A DNA stretch of 64,000 nt from Amycolatopsis nigrescens CSC17Ta-90 (GTDB lineage Bacteria; Actinomycetota; Actinomycetes; Mycobacteriales; Pseudonocardiaceae), in the NCBI RefSeq assembly GCF_000384315.1, contig NZ_ARVW01000001.1, positions 1-64,000 of the forward strand. The letters run 5' to 3'. Below the pieces are notes generated by a model. The model did no database searches and was not told the origin of the DNA. It saw nothing but the letters and a program-made list of their open reading frames with translations. Below are positions 38,708 through 47,576 of the stretch, one piece after another. The position numbers and the translations under genes are program-made. Within the stretch, counting starts at the first letter, position 1. The number at the start of each line of letters is the position of its first letter.

Positions 38708-39246
38708 TTCGACTCCTCCTTCGGGGATGTCCGGGCGGCGTCGATCATGCCGCAGGAGTCCTCTTCCAGCAGCTTGAGCTCGTCCGTCGGCGGCTGCTTG
38801 AACTCGATCTCGATCACGGCCTTGGCCACGTCCCGGTAGGCGACGTCGCGGATCGAACCGGCCACGAGCACCCTGGCGGACTCTTCGCCGGCGTGCCCGA
38901 CCCGGCCGGCGAAGGGCGCGCCCTCGGTGGGGGTGATCCGGACCAGCCGGAACCTGGCCCGCCGCCAGTGCCGGGGTCTGCGCAACGGGCGGTCCACCCC
39001 TGGCGAGGTGACCTCGAGCGTGTAGGCGCCCTTGATCAGCTCCTCGTTGGCGTCCAGCACGGCCGAAACCGCGCGGCTGATCTTCGCGACCTCGTCGAGC
39101 CCGACCCCGTCGTCCCCGTCCACGACCACCTTGACCAGCTTGCGGCGACCCGCCTGCTGGACATCGAGCGCGTCGAGGTCGAAACCCGCGGTTCCGACGG
39201 CGTCGGCCACGATCGGCTCGAGCCTGCCGGCGAGTTCTCCTGGCAC
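38704..39246 (-). CDS. rimP: Ribosome maturation factor RimP
   Basis: 180 residues from the GTG at 39244-39246 (CAGGAG 9 nt upstream); the longer frame starts with TTG at 39273 and swallows this [23 protein letters not shown] is the RimP signature; the C-terminal SH3-like domain ends in a tail. First gene of the rimP-nusA-ylxR-infB operon; the promoter lies in the 163-bp gap to the divergent lipoprotein gene. Confidence 0.95.
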   Translation of the reverse strand: MPGELAGRLEPIVADAVGTAGFDLDALDVQQAGRRKLVKVVVDGDDGVGLDEVAKISRAVSAVLDANEELIKGAYTLEVTSPGVDRPLRRPRHWRRARFRLVRITPTEGAPFAGRVGHAGEESARVLVAGSIRDVAYRDVAKAVIEIEFKQPPTDELKLLEEDSCGMIDAARTSPKEESK

Positions 39247-39409
39247 CTTGGCGCTCTCCTGTATCTGATTCAAATGTCTGGTTCGTGCTGCGTTGGCTGC
39301 TCCGCCGTGGCCGGCCGCCGCGTGCGGCGCCGGTCGGTGGTGGTTCAGCTTATCTCCTACCCGCCGGGTACCGCCGATGGTCGAGGCTCACCTGGCAGGA
39401 TGGGCGCAC

Positions 39410-40378
39410 GTGAAGCCCCGCACCGACCACACCGGACCCGCCCCGGCCCCTTTCGCCCCGTCCCGGCGCACCGTGCTGCGCGCGGGTGCGCTGGCCGCGC
39501 TGGCGCTGCCACTGGCCGCCGCCTGCACCACCGGCTACCAGGACGGACCGGATCCGCTGGCCGCGCTCGCCGCGCAGGCCAGGGCGGACGCGGCGGCGGC
39601 AACCGCGCTGGCGGGCGCCGGCGGGGAGCAGGCCAAGCTTGCCGAGCAGGTCGCCGCGGCCCGCACCGCGCAGGCCGCGGCCCTTCAGTCCGAAGTGGAC
39701 AGGCAGAACTCGCCGAAGGCGGGCGACCCCGCCGACACCGGTGGCGGTGAAGGGATGAACGGGCTCAAGCAGCGACTCGCCCAGTCCCGGCGCCATGCCG
39801 AGGCGCTGGTGCCGGACCTGCCCCGGTACCGGGCCGGGCTGGTGGCCGCGGTGGCCGCCGGCTGCGCCGCCCTGCAGCGGCTCTCCGACCAGCTCGGGCC
39901 CGGTGAGGATCCGCAGCCGGTCGAGGCGGGCAAGGCCGGCGCCATCCCGGCCGAAGCGGTCGACGCGATGCAGCAGGCGCTGGCCGCCGAGCATGCCGCC
40001 ATCTGGGTGTACGGGCTGGTCAGCGCGTTCCTGCCGGCCAACTACACGGCCGCTACCGGGGAGGGCGCCACCGAGCACCGCGACCGCCGGGACGCCTGCA
40101 TCCGGATGCTCGCTTCGGCCGGCGCCACCCCGGCTCCGGCCGAAGCCGCCTACGTGCCGCCGAAGCCGGTCACCGACGGCAAGTCCGCGATGAGCGTGGT
40201 CGGCCTCGCCGAAGGGGACGCGGCGGCCGCGTGGCGAGGGGTGCTCGAGCACACCGACGCCAAGGAGCTGCGCACGGTGGCGGCCGGCGCGCTGACCGGT
40301 TCCGCGCGGCGCGGCACGCGCTGGCGGATAGCCGCCGGTGACGAGCCCGCCGCCCTCCCCCTCCCCGGCTCCCCCTAG
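39410..40378 (+). CDS. Tat-exported ferritin-like (DUF4439) lipoprotein
   Basis: 322 residues. N-terminus SRRTVLRAG (18-26) is a twin-arginine motif; the hydrophobic stretch ends at a lipobox-like LAAAC (C39). The mature part has a helical region with heptad-like Ala/Gln (about 50-100) and a C-terminal ferritin-like domain beginning near AVDAMQQALAAEHAAIWVYG, where E and H residues could hold a di-metal site (A-x-E-H-A, then E-H-R-D-R-R-D). Function unknown. GTG at 39410 with AGGATGG upstream; an ATG 33 bp earlier lacks an RBS. Divergent from rimP. Confidence 0.85.
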   Translation: MKPRTDHTGPAPAPFAPSRRTVLRAGALAALALPLAAACTTGYQDGPDPLAALAAQARADAAAATALAGAGGEQAKLAEQVAAARTAQAAALQSEVDRQNSPKAGDPADTGGGEGMNGLKQRLAQSRRHAEALVPDLPRYRAGLVAAVAAGCAALQRLSDQLGPGEDPQPVEAGKAGAIPAEAVDAMQQALAAEHAAIWVYGLVSAFLPANYTAATGEGATEHRDRRDACIRMLASAGATPAPAEAAYVPPKPVTDGKSAMSVVGLAEGDAAAAWRGVLEHTDAKELRTVAAGALTGSARRGTRWRIAAGDEPAALPLPGSP

Positions 40379-40392
40379 CGCGGCTCCTTGCC

Positions 40393-40451
40393 GATGCAGC
40401 GAAGGCCACCTTCGCTGCATTGAACGCAGGCAAGGTGGCCTTCGCTGCATC
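40393..40451. terminator. Palindrome of the CAGCGAAGG family
   Basis: GATGCAGCGAAGGCCACCTT (40393-40412) and its complement (40432-40451) give a perfect 20-bp stem; the 19-nt centre can pair partly. Same outer sequence as the element at 32370, but the inner left arm differs. It lies between two convergent genes and probably terminates both. Confidence 0.8.
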
Positions 40452-40471
40452 CGGGGAGAGGAGCGGGAGGG

Positions 40472-41140
40472 TTAGCGGAGGCGGTTGTTGAGTTGCAGGG
40501 CCTCGGCGCTGATTCGCTGGAGCAGGGCGTCGTCCTGGTGGCCCTGGAAGAACTCGGCCTCCACGATGGTCACCTCGCTGCCGGACACCCGCGAGTCGTA
40601 CTGGCCGCCGGAGATCTTGGGCGCGTCCGGGATCTTGGCGGTGTTGTCCCGGATCAGGTCGTTCACGTTGCCGGTGTCGTCGGTGTCGGTGAGCGCCTTG
40701 AGGTCCACCGCCAGCTGCGGCGTCGGCATGGTCACCAGCGCCACCGACACCAGTGCCCTGGCCCCGCCCGAGGTGACCACGTAGAGCGCCCTGGAAAGAC
40801 GCTGGCACGGATGCCCGGCGAACCACCGCTTGGTCTCGCCGTAGGAGTTGGCCGCGCAGTCGGTCGCCGCCACCGGGCCCTCGGCCGCGGTGAAGGTGAA
40901 CTCCCCCGCCGGCTGGGTCTGCCCGCCCGCCACCGGCGAGGTCGGGTCCTCCTGGCGGACCAGCGTCCAGATCAGCCCGGAGACCACGGCCACCGCCAGC
41001 AGCCCGGCGCCCTGGATCAGGCGCCTGCTCTGCGGCCTGCGCTGCGGGCCACCGCCCGGCGGCGGGCCGGCCTGGACACGCCGCAGCGGCGCGGTGTCAC
41101 CGACACCCGGGGAGAACTGCGCACCACCAACCACGGGCAC
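40472..41140 (-). CDS. Membrane-anchored protein of unknown function
   Basis: 222 residues. Gly/Pro/Arg-rich cytoplasmic head (1-40), one membrane segment at about 41-61, then an extracytoplasmic domain of about 150 residues with two cysteines (AATDCAANSYGET, AGHPCQRLSRALY) that could form a disulphide. I do not recognise a family. Single gene between a terminator palindrome and the class V aminotransferase gene. Confidence 0.7.
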   Translation of the reverse strand: MPVVGGAQFSPGVGDTAPLRRVQAGPPPGGGPQRRPQSRRLIQGAGLLAVAVVSGLIWTLVRQEDPTSPVAGGQTQPAGEFTFTAAEGPVAATDCAANSYGETKRWFAGHPCQRLSRALYVVTSGGARALVSVALVTMPTPQLAVDLKALTDTDDTGNVNDLIRDNTAKIPDAPKISGGQYDSRVSGSEVTIVEAEFFQGHQDDALLQRISAEALQLNNRLR

Positions 41141-41167
41141 ATACGGTAGTTCACGCCCGCCGCGGAC

Positions 41168-42178
41168 TCACCGGAACGCGGACAAAACCTGCTCGACGTC
41201 ACTGAGCGTGTTGTAGAGGTGGAACCCGGCCCTGACCTTCCCGGCCCGCACGCCGACCGCCACCCCGGCCGCCTTCAGCCGCTCCGGGTCACCGGGGAAG
41301 GCCACGATCGCGGACCCCCGTTCCGGCAGGCCGAGGCTGGTCAGCAGCGTGTCGGCCAGGTGCACGCAGTGCGCCCGCACGGCCGCCATGTCCAGCCAGG
41401 ACAGGTACCGCAGCGAGGCGGCGGCGCCGACATGCGAGAGCCAGACCGGTGACAGATCGAAACCGCGGGCCCCTTCGGCCAGCCGCAGCGGCAGCCCGTA
41501 GACGGACTGCCACGGGTCCGCTCCGGCATACCAGTTCGCGGCCACCGGCACGGTGCGTTGGGTGGCCCGCGGGTGCATCGCGAGCCAGGCCGCCCCGCGG
41601 GGCGCGAGCAGCCACTTGTAGCCGGCGGCCACCACCCAGTCGGCCCAGTCCAGCCGCAGCGGGGTCCAGCCGGCGGCCTGGGTGGCGTCCAGCAGCACCG
41701 GCACCCCGGCCGCCCGCAGCGCATCCAGGTCCACCTGCGCCCCGTTCGCGGACTGCACCACGCTGACCGCCACCAGGTCGTGATCCGGCGCGGCGGCGGG
41801 CAGTTCGGCGAGACCGGCCTCGGTCACCGTCACCCCGCGGCCGGCCTGCGCCGCGAACGGGAAGGTCAGGCTGGTGAACTCGCCCTCGGCGACCAGGACA
41901 CTGGCACCGTCCGGCAACCCGGCCGCGACCAGCGAAACCAGCTGCGACACCGTGCTGCCGATGGCGACCCGGTCCGGCGGCACCCCGATCAGCCGCGCGA
42001 ACCCCTCCCTGGACGCGGCGACCACCTCGTCGAAGTCCGCCGGCCTTGCCGCCCCGGTACGCCAGTTCCGCACCGCCTCGGCGACCGCGTCCGCGACCTC
42101 GGTGGTGGGCACACCGATGCTCGGCGTGTTCAGGTATCCGTCGGGAACGTCGAACCCGGCTCCGAAAGCGTTGCGCAT
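41168..42178 (-). CDS. Class V aminotransferase
   Basis: 336 residues, fold-type I PLP enzyme like NifS/kynureninase relatives. PLP lysine K188 in AAGYKWLLAPRG; D164 and Q167 in LLDATQAAGW contact the cofactor. No conserved cysteine-desulphurase Cys loop, so an aminotransferase, lyase or epimerase role is more likely than desulphurase. ATG 42176-42178. It lies 9 bp after the propeller-like protein gene and may be cotranscribed with it. Confidence 0.9.
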   Translation of the reverse strand: MRNAFGAGFDVPDGYLNTPSIGVPTTEVADAVAEAVRNWRTGAARPADFDEVVAASREGFARLIGVPPDRVAIGSTVSQLVSLVAAGLPDGASVLVAEGEFTSLTFPFAAQAGRGVTVTEAGLAELPAAAPDHDLVAVSVVQSANGAQVDLDALRAAGVPVLLDATQAAGWTPLRLDWADWVVAAGYKWLLAPRGAAWLAMHPRATQRTVPVAANWYAGADPWQSVYGLPLRLAEGARGFDLSPVWLSHVGAAASLRYLSWLDMAAVRAHCVHLADTLLTSLGLPERGSAIVAFPGDPERLKAAGVAVGVRAGKVRAGFHLYNTLSDVEQVLSAFR

Positions 42179-42187
42179 ACCGCCAGG

Positions 42188-43477
42188 CTAGCCACCGGCC
42201 GCCGTCTGTCCACTATGGACATCAATGAGCCTGGTGACGAGCAGGCCCCAGTCCTTGGTCCACTCCTCGTCGGCCACCAGGCCGGACGCGATGATGCCGG
42301 CGGTGCCGGGCACCCGCTCCAGGCCCAGGATCGAGCTCTGGCCGTTTTCCCCGGCCTGCGCGGCCACCTCCGGGGGCAGCGGCCCGGTCACCCAGGCCGA
42401 CCCGGACCACCGCGCGAGCACCGAGTGCCGCCCGCCCTGCGGCCAGCCGCCGACCCACAGCGCGCCCGCACCGTCGGCCCCGGCGGCGTTGACCTCGCCG
42501 ACCGGCACGGCCGGCATCGGCTGCCACCGTGCACCGTCCCAGCGCACCGCCATCGTCGCGGACGGAAAGTCCTCATCGGTCTTGCCGAAGGCGTACACCG
42601 AGCCCGGGCCGGCCGCGACCACCCGGTTGACCAGCCAGCCCGCCGGGTGTTCCGACGGGACCGGAGGCGCGGTCTGCTGCCATTCGGTGCCGTTCCAGTG
42701 GTACAGCAAGGGGGCGGGCTTGCCACCGGCGTCCCGCGTGCCGGCCGTGACCCAGACATCGCCGGGACCGGTGCCGTCGATGCCCCACGGCTCGACCGGC
42801 CCGCCGCCGGGAGCCGCGGGCAGCGGCACCGTCCGCCACTGCGCACCGTCCCAGTGCTCCAGCTGGTACCGGTACTCGTTGGCCGACGGGTTCCAGTCCA
42901 TTGTGGTCAGCCAGGCCGAGTCCGCAGCGAAGGACTTCAGGTCGCCGGGAAACTGCAGCCAGCCCTCCGGCGGGGCCGGCCTGGCGACCGTGCTCCATGC
43001 CTTGCCGTCCCAGTGTTCCAGCACGATCGGCGTCCCGGCGGCGGCCACCGCGGCACCGGGCCGCAGCCGTTCCACCCCGGCCGGCGGGGATTGCGGTTTG
43101 GCATCCAGGTAGACCCCCGCCGCCAACGCGCCGTCCGGTGCGTGCGCGCTGACCAACTGGAGCTGCACCGGCCGGCCGCCGGTGTCCGCCGCCGGGACGT
43201 CGGACCACTCCGTGCCGTTCCAGTGCTCGATCGCGGCCTCGAAACCGGTACCGCCCGCGGCGGCCTTGCGGCCGACCGTCCAGGCATCCCGCGGCCCGGT
43301 CGCGGACACGTCGTAGAACAGCCGCGAAGCCGTGTCTCCCAGTGCCTGCCCCAGTTTCCATTCGGAGTCGGCCGGCGAACCGGCCGCCTGCCCGCCAACC
43401 GGCACCAGGAGCACCCCGGCCGTCAAGACCGCAATGAACACCGTGCTCCACCGTTTTCCCGCACCACCGTTCGCCAT
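42188..43477 (-). CDS. Secreted six-repeat beta-propeller-like protein
   Basis: 429 residues. A signal peptide (about 1-33, VFIAVLTAGVLLVPVGGQAAG) is followed by six copies of a Trp-rich unit: IEHWNGTEW, LEHWDGKAW, LEHWDGAQW, LYHWNGTEW, AVRWDGARW and LARWSGSAW, spaced 40-70 residues apart, each followed by strands containing D-V/A-W. This periodicity fits a beta propeller of kelch or sialidase type. No catalytic motif; probably a carbohydrate- or protein-binding surface protein. Confidence 0.8.
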   Translation of the reverse strand: MANGGAGKRWSTVFIAVLTAGVLLVPVGGQAAGSPADSEWKLGQALGDTASRLFYDVSATGPRDAWTVGRKAAAGGTGFEAAIEHWNGTEWSDVPAADTGGRPVQLQLVSAHAPDGALAAGVYLDAKPQSPPAGVERLRPGAAVAAAGTPIVLEHWDGKAWSTVARPAPPEGWLQFPGDLKSFAADSAWLTTMDWNPSANEYRYQLEHWDGAQWRTVPLPAAPGGGPVEPWGIDGTGPGDVWVTAGTRDAGGKPAPLLYHWNGTEWQQTAPPVPSEHPAGWLVNRVVAAGPGSVYAFGKTDEDFPSATMAVRWDGARWQPMPAVPVGEVNAAGADGAGALWVGGWPQGGRHSVLARWSGSAWVTGPLPPEVAAQAGENGQSSILGLERVPGTAGIIASGLVADEEWTKDWGLLVTRLIDVHSGQTAAGG

Positions 43478-43544
43478 GGAATCCCTTTCCGCCGTAGCCG
43501 AGACACCTGGACCTACGGGTGAGGGCCGCGAAAGGTTGAGCGAG

Positions 43545-45080
43545 CTAGGAACGTTCCAGGAACGGCGCCAGCAGCTCGGGCACGGCCTCCTCGGCGAAGG
43601 CCAGGCCGTCGCTCTCCCCCACGTCGTACACCGAATACGCGCCGATGCCCGCGGCCGTGGTCGCGGTCAGCGTGATCAGCCCGGCGCGGCGCTGGAAGAA
43701 CGACTGCTTGACCGTCCAGCCGATCACCCCGGCCCGCTCCAATGCGACCGTGCTGCGCCGCACCGTGCCGTGCCGCGACACCAGATAGCCGCCGGTGATG
43801 CCGTGCCCGAGGTTGCGGTAGGCGTCCAACGCGAGCAGCACGCCGATCGGTAGCAGCGGCACCGCGAGTATCCAGGCCAGGGTCAGCAGCACGTCGGTGA
43901 GCAGCAGGCCGAGCACAGCCAACGCCACCACCGGTACCAGCACCCCCACCAGCCACCAGCGCAGCCGCCTGCCGCGGGCGGCGACCGGATGCCCGGACAG
44001 CCGCACCGCGACGGTCGGCGAGACCGGTTCGGACAGCACGTCGGCGGCCACCTGGTTCGCCACCGCGAGCGGGACGGCGGGCAGCAGCGTGTGGTAGTCG
44101 GTCTTCTCGGAGTCCTTCTGCTGGCGCATCCCGGTGGCCACCGCGTCCACCCTGGCCGCGCCGACCAGCCGGTTGCCGATCGGCTCCACCACGTCCACCC
44201 CGCGCAGCCGCCGCTCCTCCACCGAGATCGACCGGGTGGTAAGCAGGCCGCGGCGGACCCGCAGGGTGCCGCCGGGCTCGCGCTCCAGCCGGTAGTTCCA
44301 CCACATCTCCACGAACAGGCCCAGCGAGCCGATCACCCCGACGCCCAGCGCGACCACCACCAGGATCAGGATCGCGACCACCAGCGGGACACCCCGGAAC
44401 AGGTCGAGCGCCCAGTCGATCACGCCGCGCTCCGCGCCGAACCACTCGGCCACCCGCATCAGCGCGCCGCCGGCCGCGAGACCGATCAGCGGGGCCACGA
44501 AGGAGACCGGCGCGTACCGGATCCAACTCCAGTCCAGCCTGGCCAGCGGCGCGTCCGGGTCACGGTCGCCGGGCCCGGCGGGAGCGGACACCGTGCGTTC
44601 GAGCAGCTCGATCCGCAGGCGCTCGGCCTCCGCCCTTGGCAGCAGGTTCAGCTTCACCCTGGAGTTCTCGGTCTTTTCGTGCTGCCCGGTGCCCACGTCG
44701 AGCACGGCCAGCCCGAACAGCCGTTGCAACGGGTTGGCGGTGACGTCCACGCTGCGGATGCGCTCCCTCGGCAGCGACCGCCGCGACCGGACGACCAGCT
44801 GGAAGCGCAGCTCGAACCGCCGGCCGGTGACCCGGTAGCGGGTCGCGCGCCAGCGCAGCAGCTCGGCCAGCGCGCTGCCCGCGGTGAGCAGCACGGCGAA
44901 CGGCAGCACCCAGGCCAGCGCGACGCCGAAGGACTTGCCGTCCGCGATACCGATCGCGATGGGCACCCCGGCGCCGACGGACACCCCGGCCATGGTGATC
45001 GCGCCGACCGTGACGATCCGCTTGTCGAGTCGTTGCCACGGCTCGGTTTCCGGCGCTTCGAGCGCGTCCTGCTCGCTCAC
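43545..45080 (-). CDS. bPH2-domain membrane protein (YdbT-like)
   Basis: 511 residues with three bacterial PH (bPH2) domains separated by pairs of membrane helices (about 22-75, 175-245, 370-420). The repeated entry pattern is YRVTGRRFELRFQLVVRSRRS, YRLEREPGGTLRVRRGLLTTRS and GGYLVSRHGTVRRST. Bacillus YdbT, paired with YdbS, is linked to membrane stress and bacteriocin resistance. Its start overlaps the stop of the partner gene (45077-45080), so they are coupled. Confidence 0.87.
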   Translation of the reverse strand: MSEQDALEAPETEPWQRLDKRIVTVGAITMAGVSVGAGVPIAIGIADGKSFGVALAWVLPFAVLLTAGSALAELLRWRATRYRVTGRRFELRFQLVVRSRRSLPRERIRSVDVTANPLQRLFGLAVLDVGTGQHEKTENSRVKLNLLPRAEAERLRIELLERTVSAPAGPGDRDPDAPLARLDWSWIRYAPVSFVAPLIGLAAGGALMRVAEWFGAERGVIDWALDLFRGVPLVVAILILVVVALGVGVIGSLGLFVEMWWNYRLEREPGGTLRVRRGLLTTRSISVEERRLRGVDVVEPIGNRLVGAARVDAVATGMRQQKDSEKTDYHTLLPAVPLAVANQVAADVLSEPVSPTVAVRLSGHPVAARGRRLRWWLVGVLVPVVALAVLGLLLTDVLLTLAWILAVPLLPIGVLLALDAYRNLGHGITGGYLVSRHGTVRRSTVALERAGVIGWTVKQSFFQRRAGLITLTATTAAGIGAYSVYDVGESDGLAFAEEAVPELLAPFLERS

Positions 45081-45589
45081 GTGGCATCACCGGGGGTGGC
45101 CTGGGTGGTCTCGGTGAGCTGCTCGGCCAGCGCGGCAGCCAGTTCGTGGTCGAGCCCTTCGATCTTGACCGCGCCCCGCGAGGACGCCGTGGTCACGGTG
45201 ACCGTGGCGAGCTTGAAGGCCTGTTCGAGCGGGCCGCGTTTGGTGTCCACGGTCTGGATCCGCGACATCGGCGCCACCCGCCACTCCTGGAAGAAGTAGC
45301 CGGTCCTGGTGTACACGGCGGTGTCGGTGACCTCCCAGCGGTGCACCCGGAACCACCAGACCGGCATCAGCGCCACCACGAGCAGCCCCAGCACGGCCAG
45401 CACCGCGGCGGGCCCGAGCAGCCAGGCGCGGGCCGGCGCGATGAACAGACCCAGCACGAGCAACGGCAGCACCGGCACCGCGAACAGGATCAGCAGCTGG
45501 ACCCGCCACCAGTTCCTGACCCGATCGTTCAGCTCGTTCCGCGGCGGCCGCAGCCGCACCTGCGGCCGTTCCGATACTTGCCCCGACAC
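45077..45589 (-). CDS. bPH2-domain membrane protein (YdbS-like)
   Basis: 170 residues: two membrane helices (about 33-52 and 55-75), then one bPH2 domain (WEVTDTAVYTRTGYFFQEWRV, SRIQTVDTKRGPLEQAFKLA). GTG 45587-45589 with AGGGGG 5 nt upstream; the open frame continues 5' into the operator and is not real. First gene of a ydbS-ydbT pair that is divergent from a TetR gene over a near-perfect palindrome. Confidence 0.87.
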   Translation of the reverse strand: MSGQVSERPQVRLRPPRNELNDRVRNWWRVQLLILFAVPVLPLLVLGLFIAPARAWLLGPAAVLAVLGLLVVALMPVWWFRVHRWEVTDTAVYTRTGYFFQEWRVAPMSRIQTVDTKRGPLEQAFKLATVTVTTASSRGAVKIEGLDHELAAALAEQLTETTQATPGDAT

Positions 45590-45605
45590 CTGGACCCCCT
45601 GGTTT

Positions 45606-45633
45606 CGTTTACAATGCGAACGCATCGTAAACG
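45606..45633. promoter_or_regulatory. 28-bp palindromic TetR operator
   Basis: The sequence CGTTTACNATGCG-NN-CGCATNGTAAACG is symmetrical at 12 of 13 positions in each arm. It lies between the ydbS-like start (45589) and the TetR start (45680). Size and symmetry are typical of TetR-family operators; its location would repress both genes. Confidence 0.85.
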
Positions 45634-45679
45634 GGGCTGGCCAGAACTGGCAAACCGCACGGCAGACGAGGAGGTGCTG

Positions 45680-46294
45680 GTGCCGAAACAGGTCGACCAC
45701 GACGAACGGCGGCGGCAGCTGGCCGAGGCGCTGCTGCGGCTGACCGCCACCAAGGGGCTGGAAGCGGTCAGCCTGCGGCACGTGGCCGCCGAGGCGGGCG
45801 TGTCGATGGGCTCGGTGCAGCACTACTTCCGGACCAAGGACGAAATGCTGCTGTTCGCCCTGCAGCACCAGGCCGAACGACGGGAAAGCCGGATCAGGGA
45901 GCGGGTGCTCGCGGTCAGCGCCGACCCGAGCCCGAGGACGGTGCTGCGGGCCTGCCTGGTGGAGGTCCTGCCCACCGACGAGCAGAGCACCCAGGAGTAC
46001 CTGGTCGGGGTCGCCTACTTCATCCGGGCGCTGGCCGAGCCTTCGATGCGCGAGAGCTACACCAACGGCTTGCCGGAAGTGATCGGTTTCTTCGCCGACC
46101 AGATCCGCATCGCCCAGCGAGCCGGGGACGCCGACCCCGGCGCCGACCCGGAGCGGGAGGCGGCCATCCTGTGGGCCCTGTCCGACGCGCTGGGCACCTC
46201 CATCCTGCTCGGCCAGCTGCCTCCAGCGGAGTCTGTGTCCACAGTGGACTATTACCTGGACAGGCTGTTCAGTCCCGGACCGCCTCGAACATGA
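45680..46294 (+). CDS. TetR/AcrR family regulator
   Basis: 204 residues. HTH in LRHVAAEAGVSMGSVQHYFRTKDEML (about 35-60). GTG at 45680 has a perfect GAGGAGG box 5 nt upstream. The operator at 45606-45633 lies in front of it. The C-terminal domain resembles the BetI-like TetR_C_6 group. Its 3' end overlaps the convergent DUF1203 gene by 26 bp. Confidence 0.93.
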   Translation: MPKQVDHDERRRQLAEALLRLTATKGLEAVSLRHVAAEAGVSMGSVQHYFRTKDEMLLFALQHQAERRESRIRERVLAVSADPSPRTVLRACLVEVLPTDEQSTQEYLVGVAYFIRALAEPSMRESYTNGLPEVIGFFADQIRIAQRAGDADPGADPEREAAILWALSDALGTSILLGQLPPAESVSTVDYYLDRLFSPGPPRT

Positions 46295-46739
46295 AGCAGC
46301 CGTGCCCGAGGTTGTGGCTGTGCACCCGGACCGCCCCCGGATCGGCGAGCAGCGCCTCGATCACCTTCGCCGGCTCCACCCCGTCGTGCACTTCGGACTC
46401 CAGGATCCAGCCGCGCTCGTCGTAGGAACGGACCGCCTGCGGGCGGCCGAGCCAGCCGGCCGGATAGCCGTCGCCCACCGCGCCGCCGCAGTCCCGCTCG
46501 TGCGCGAACACCGCGCCGATCTGCCGGTACGGGCTGGGGCCGCCGATCTCCTGCTCGTAACCGAACAGGATGAGCTCCTCGCCCGGCGCGGCGTCGCGAA
46601 GGCAGCAGCGCAGCGGCCAGCCGGTCTCGCCGTCGGGCACGGTCATCCGCTGCACGGGGTTGGCGGACGCGTCCAGGCCGGTGCGCCGGACGAGGTCGAG
46701 CGTGGCGGCGGGAATCGGGTTCACCCGGAAAGAAGTCAT
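46269..46739 (-). CDS. DUF1203 family protein
   Basis: 156 residues. MTVPDGETGWPLRCCLRDA, ILFGYEQEI, PYRQIGAVFAHERDC and HSHNLGHGCFMFEAV are characteristic of DUF1203; H, C and E positions hint at a metal or catalytic site but the function is unknown. ATG 46737-46739. Convergent overlap with the TetR gene. Confidence 0.85.
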   Translation of the reverse strand: MTSFRVNPIPAATLDLVRRTGLDASANPVQRMTVPDGETGWPLRCCLRDAAPGEELILFGYEQEIGGPSPYRQIGAVFAHERDCGGAVGDGYPAGWLGRPQAVRSYDERGWILESEVHDGVEPAKVIEALLADPGAVRVHSHNLGHGCFMFEAVRD

Positions 46740-46803
46740 GCGCCCAGCCTTCCCGCTCCTTCCCCCACCTTCTGGCGGTTTCCCGCCTTCACGCTCCCCA
46801 CCC

Positions 46804-46859
46804 GGCAAATAGCCGGCTTTTCGCCCTGGCGCCGAAGGGCAAAAAGCCGGCTATTTGCC
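46804..46859. repeat. GGCAAATAGCCGGC palindrome, terminator-like
   Basis: Arms 46804-46826 and 46837-46859 (23 bp, one mismatch) with a 10-nt loop. Each arm is itself nearly symmetrical about AGCCGGCT. It lies between the DUF1203 gene start and the GPP34 stop codon, both on the minus strand, and probably terminates GPP34 transcription. Same core as 58473-58496. Confidence 0.75.
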
Positions 46860-46865
46860 TTTGGG

Positions 46866-47537
46866 TCAGGAGCCGCCGTGGCCGTTGTTGGCGGCGATGG
46901 CGGCGTTGCGGGCGGCCCGCAGTTCCTTGAGCACCTTCCGCAGCGCGGGCACGGCGCCGCCGCCGCGTTCCTCCAGCGCCCGGAGCCGGTCCGCGTACCG
47001 GCGCCGGTCCCGGCCGGACACCACCGATTTCACCTCGGCGGCGGCGACCAGCGCGGTCAACGCGGCGATCCCGCGCTCCAGCCGTGCCGGGGGCTGCCCG
47101 CCGCGCAGCGCGTCGTCCACCTGGGACCGCAGCCGCCGCACCACGGCCGGATCGGTGACCCGGACCCGGCTGCGGGGGAACAGGCCGAGCACCCTCGAGC
47201 GCCGCACCTCGATCAACGCTGCGGCCGAGAGCTGGTCCTCCACCGAGCGCAGCGCGGACCGGAAGTCCTTGCGCACCCAGTGTTTCCACTTCCTCGGCCG
47301 GTCTGCCCTGTCTTCGACGATCTGCCCGAGCAGTTCGTCGAGCACGTCGTCCCCGGTGGAGCCGCGCCCGGCCGGGCGCGGCGAGCCGCCGTCGTCGGCC
47401 AGCCGGCCGCGGATCAGCAGCTCGGTGAGCCCGGCCGCGCGCACCAGGTAGCCGGTGCGCTGCCGGTCGCGCACCCGCTGCCGGTCCAGGTCGCAAGCCA
47501 GCAGGTAGGCCTGCGTTGGCAGGGCGAGTTCGGTCAT
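46866..47537 (-). CDS. GPP34 (GOLPH3) family protein
   Basis: 223 residues, helical, with LPTQAYLLACD, a LVRAAGLTELLIRGRL segment and the basic C-terminal half (SRDRRRYADRLRALEE) typical of bacterial GPP34, homologues of the Golgi PI4P-binding protein; in bacteria the role is unknown but a phosphoinositide or membrane-binding role is likely. ATG 47535-47537 behind GAGGAAGG. A glycosyltransferase gene ends 40 bp upstream on the same strand. Confidence 0.9.
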   Translation of the reverse strand: MTELALPTQAYLLACDLDRQRVRDRQRTGYLVRAAGLTELLIRGRLADDGGSPRPAGRGSTGDDVLDELLGQIVEDRADRPRKWKHWVRKDFRSALRSVEDQLSAAALIEVRRSRVLGLFPRSRVRVTDPAVVRRLRSQVDDALRGGQPPARLERGIAALTALVAAAEVKSVVSGRDRRRYADRLRALEERGGGAVPALRKVLKELRAARNAAIAANNGHGGS

Positions 47538-47576
47538 GCCGGTACCTTCCTCAGTGTCCACAGTCATTGTTCCCAG

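Noticed and set aside
42208..42220. GTCCA-CTA-TGGAC palindrome as an operator
   Set aside because: Lies within the last codons of the propeller-like gene; similar GTCCAC-GTGGAC strings are frequent in codons for S-T-V-D in this DNA.
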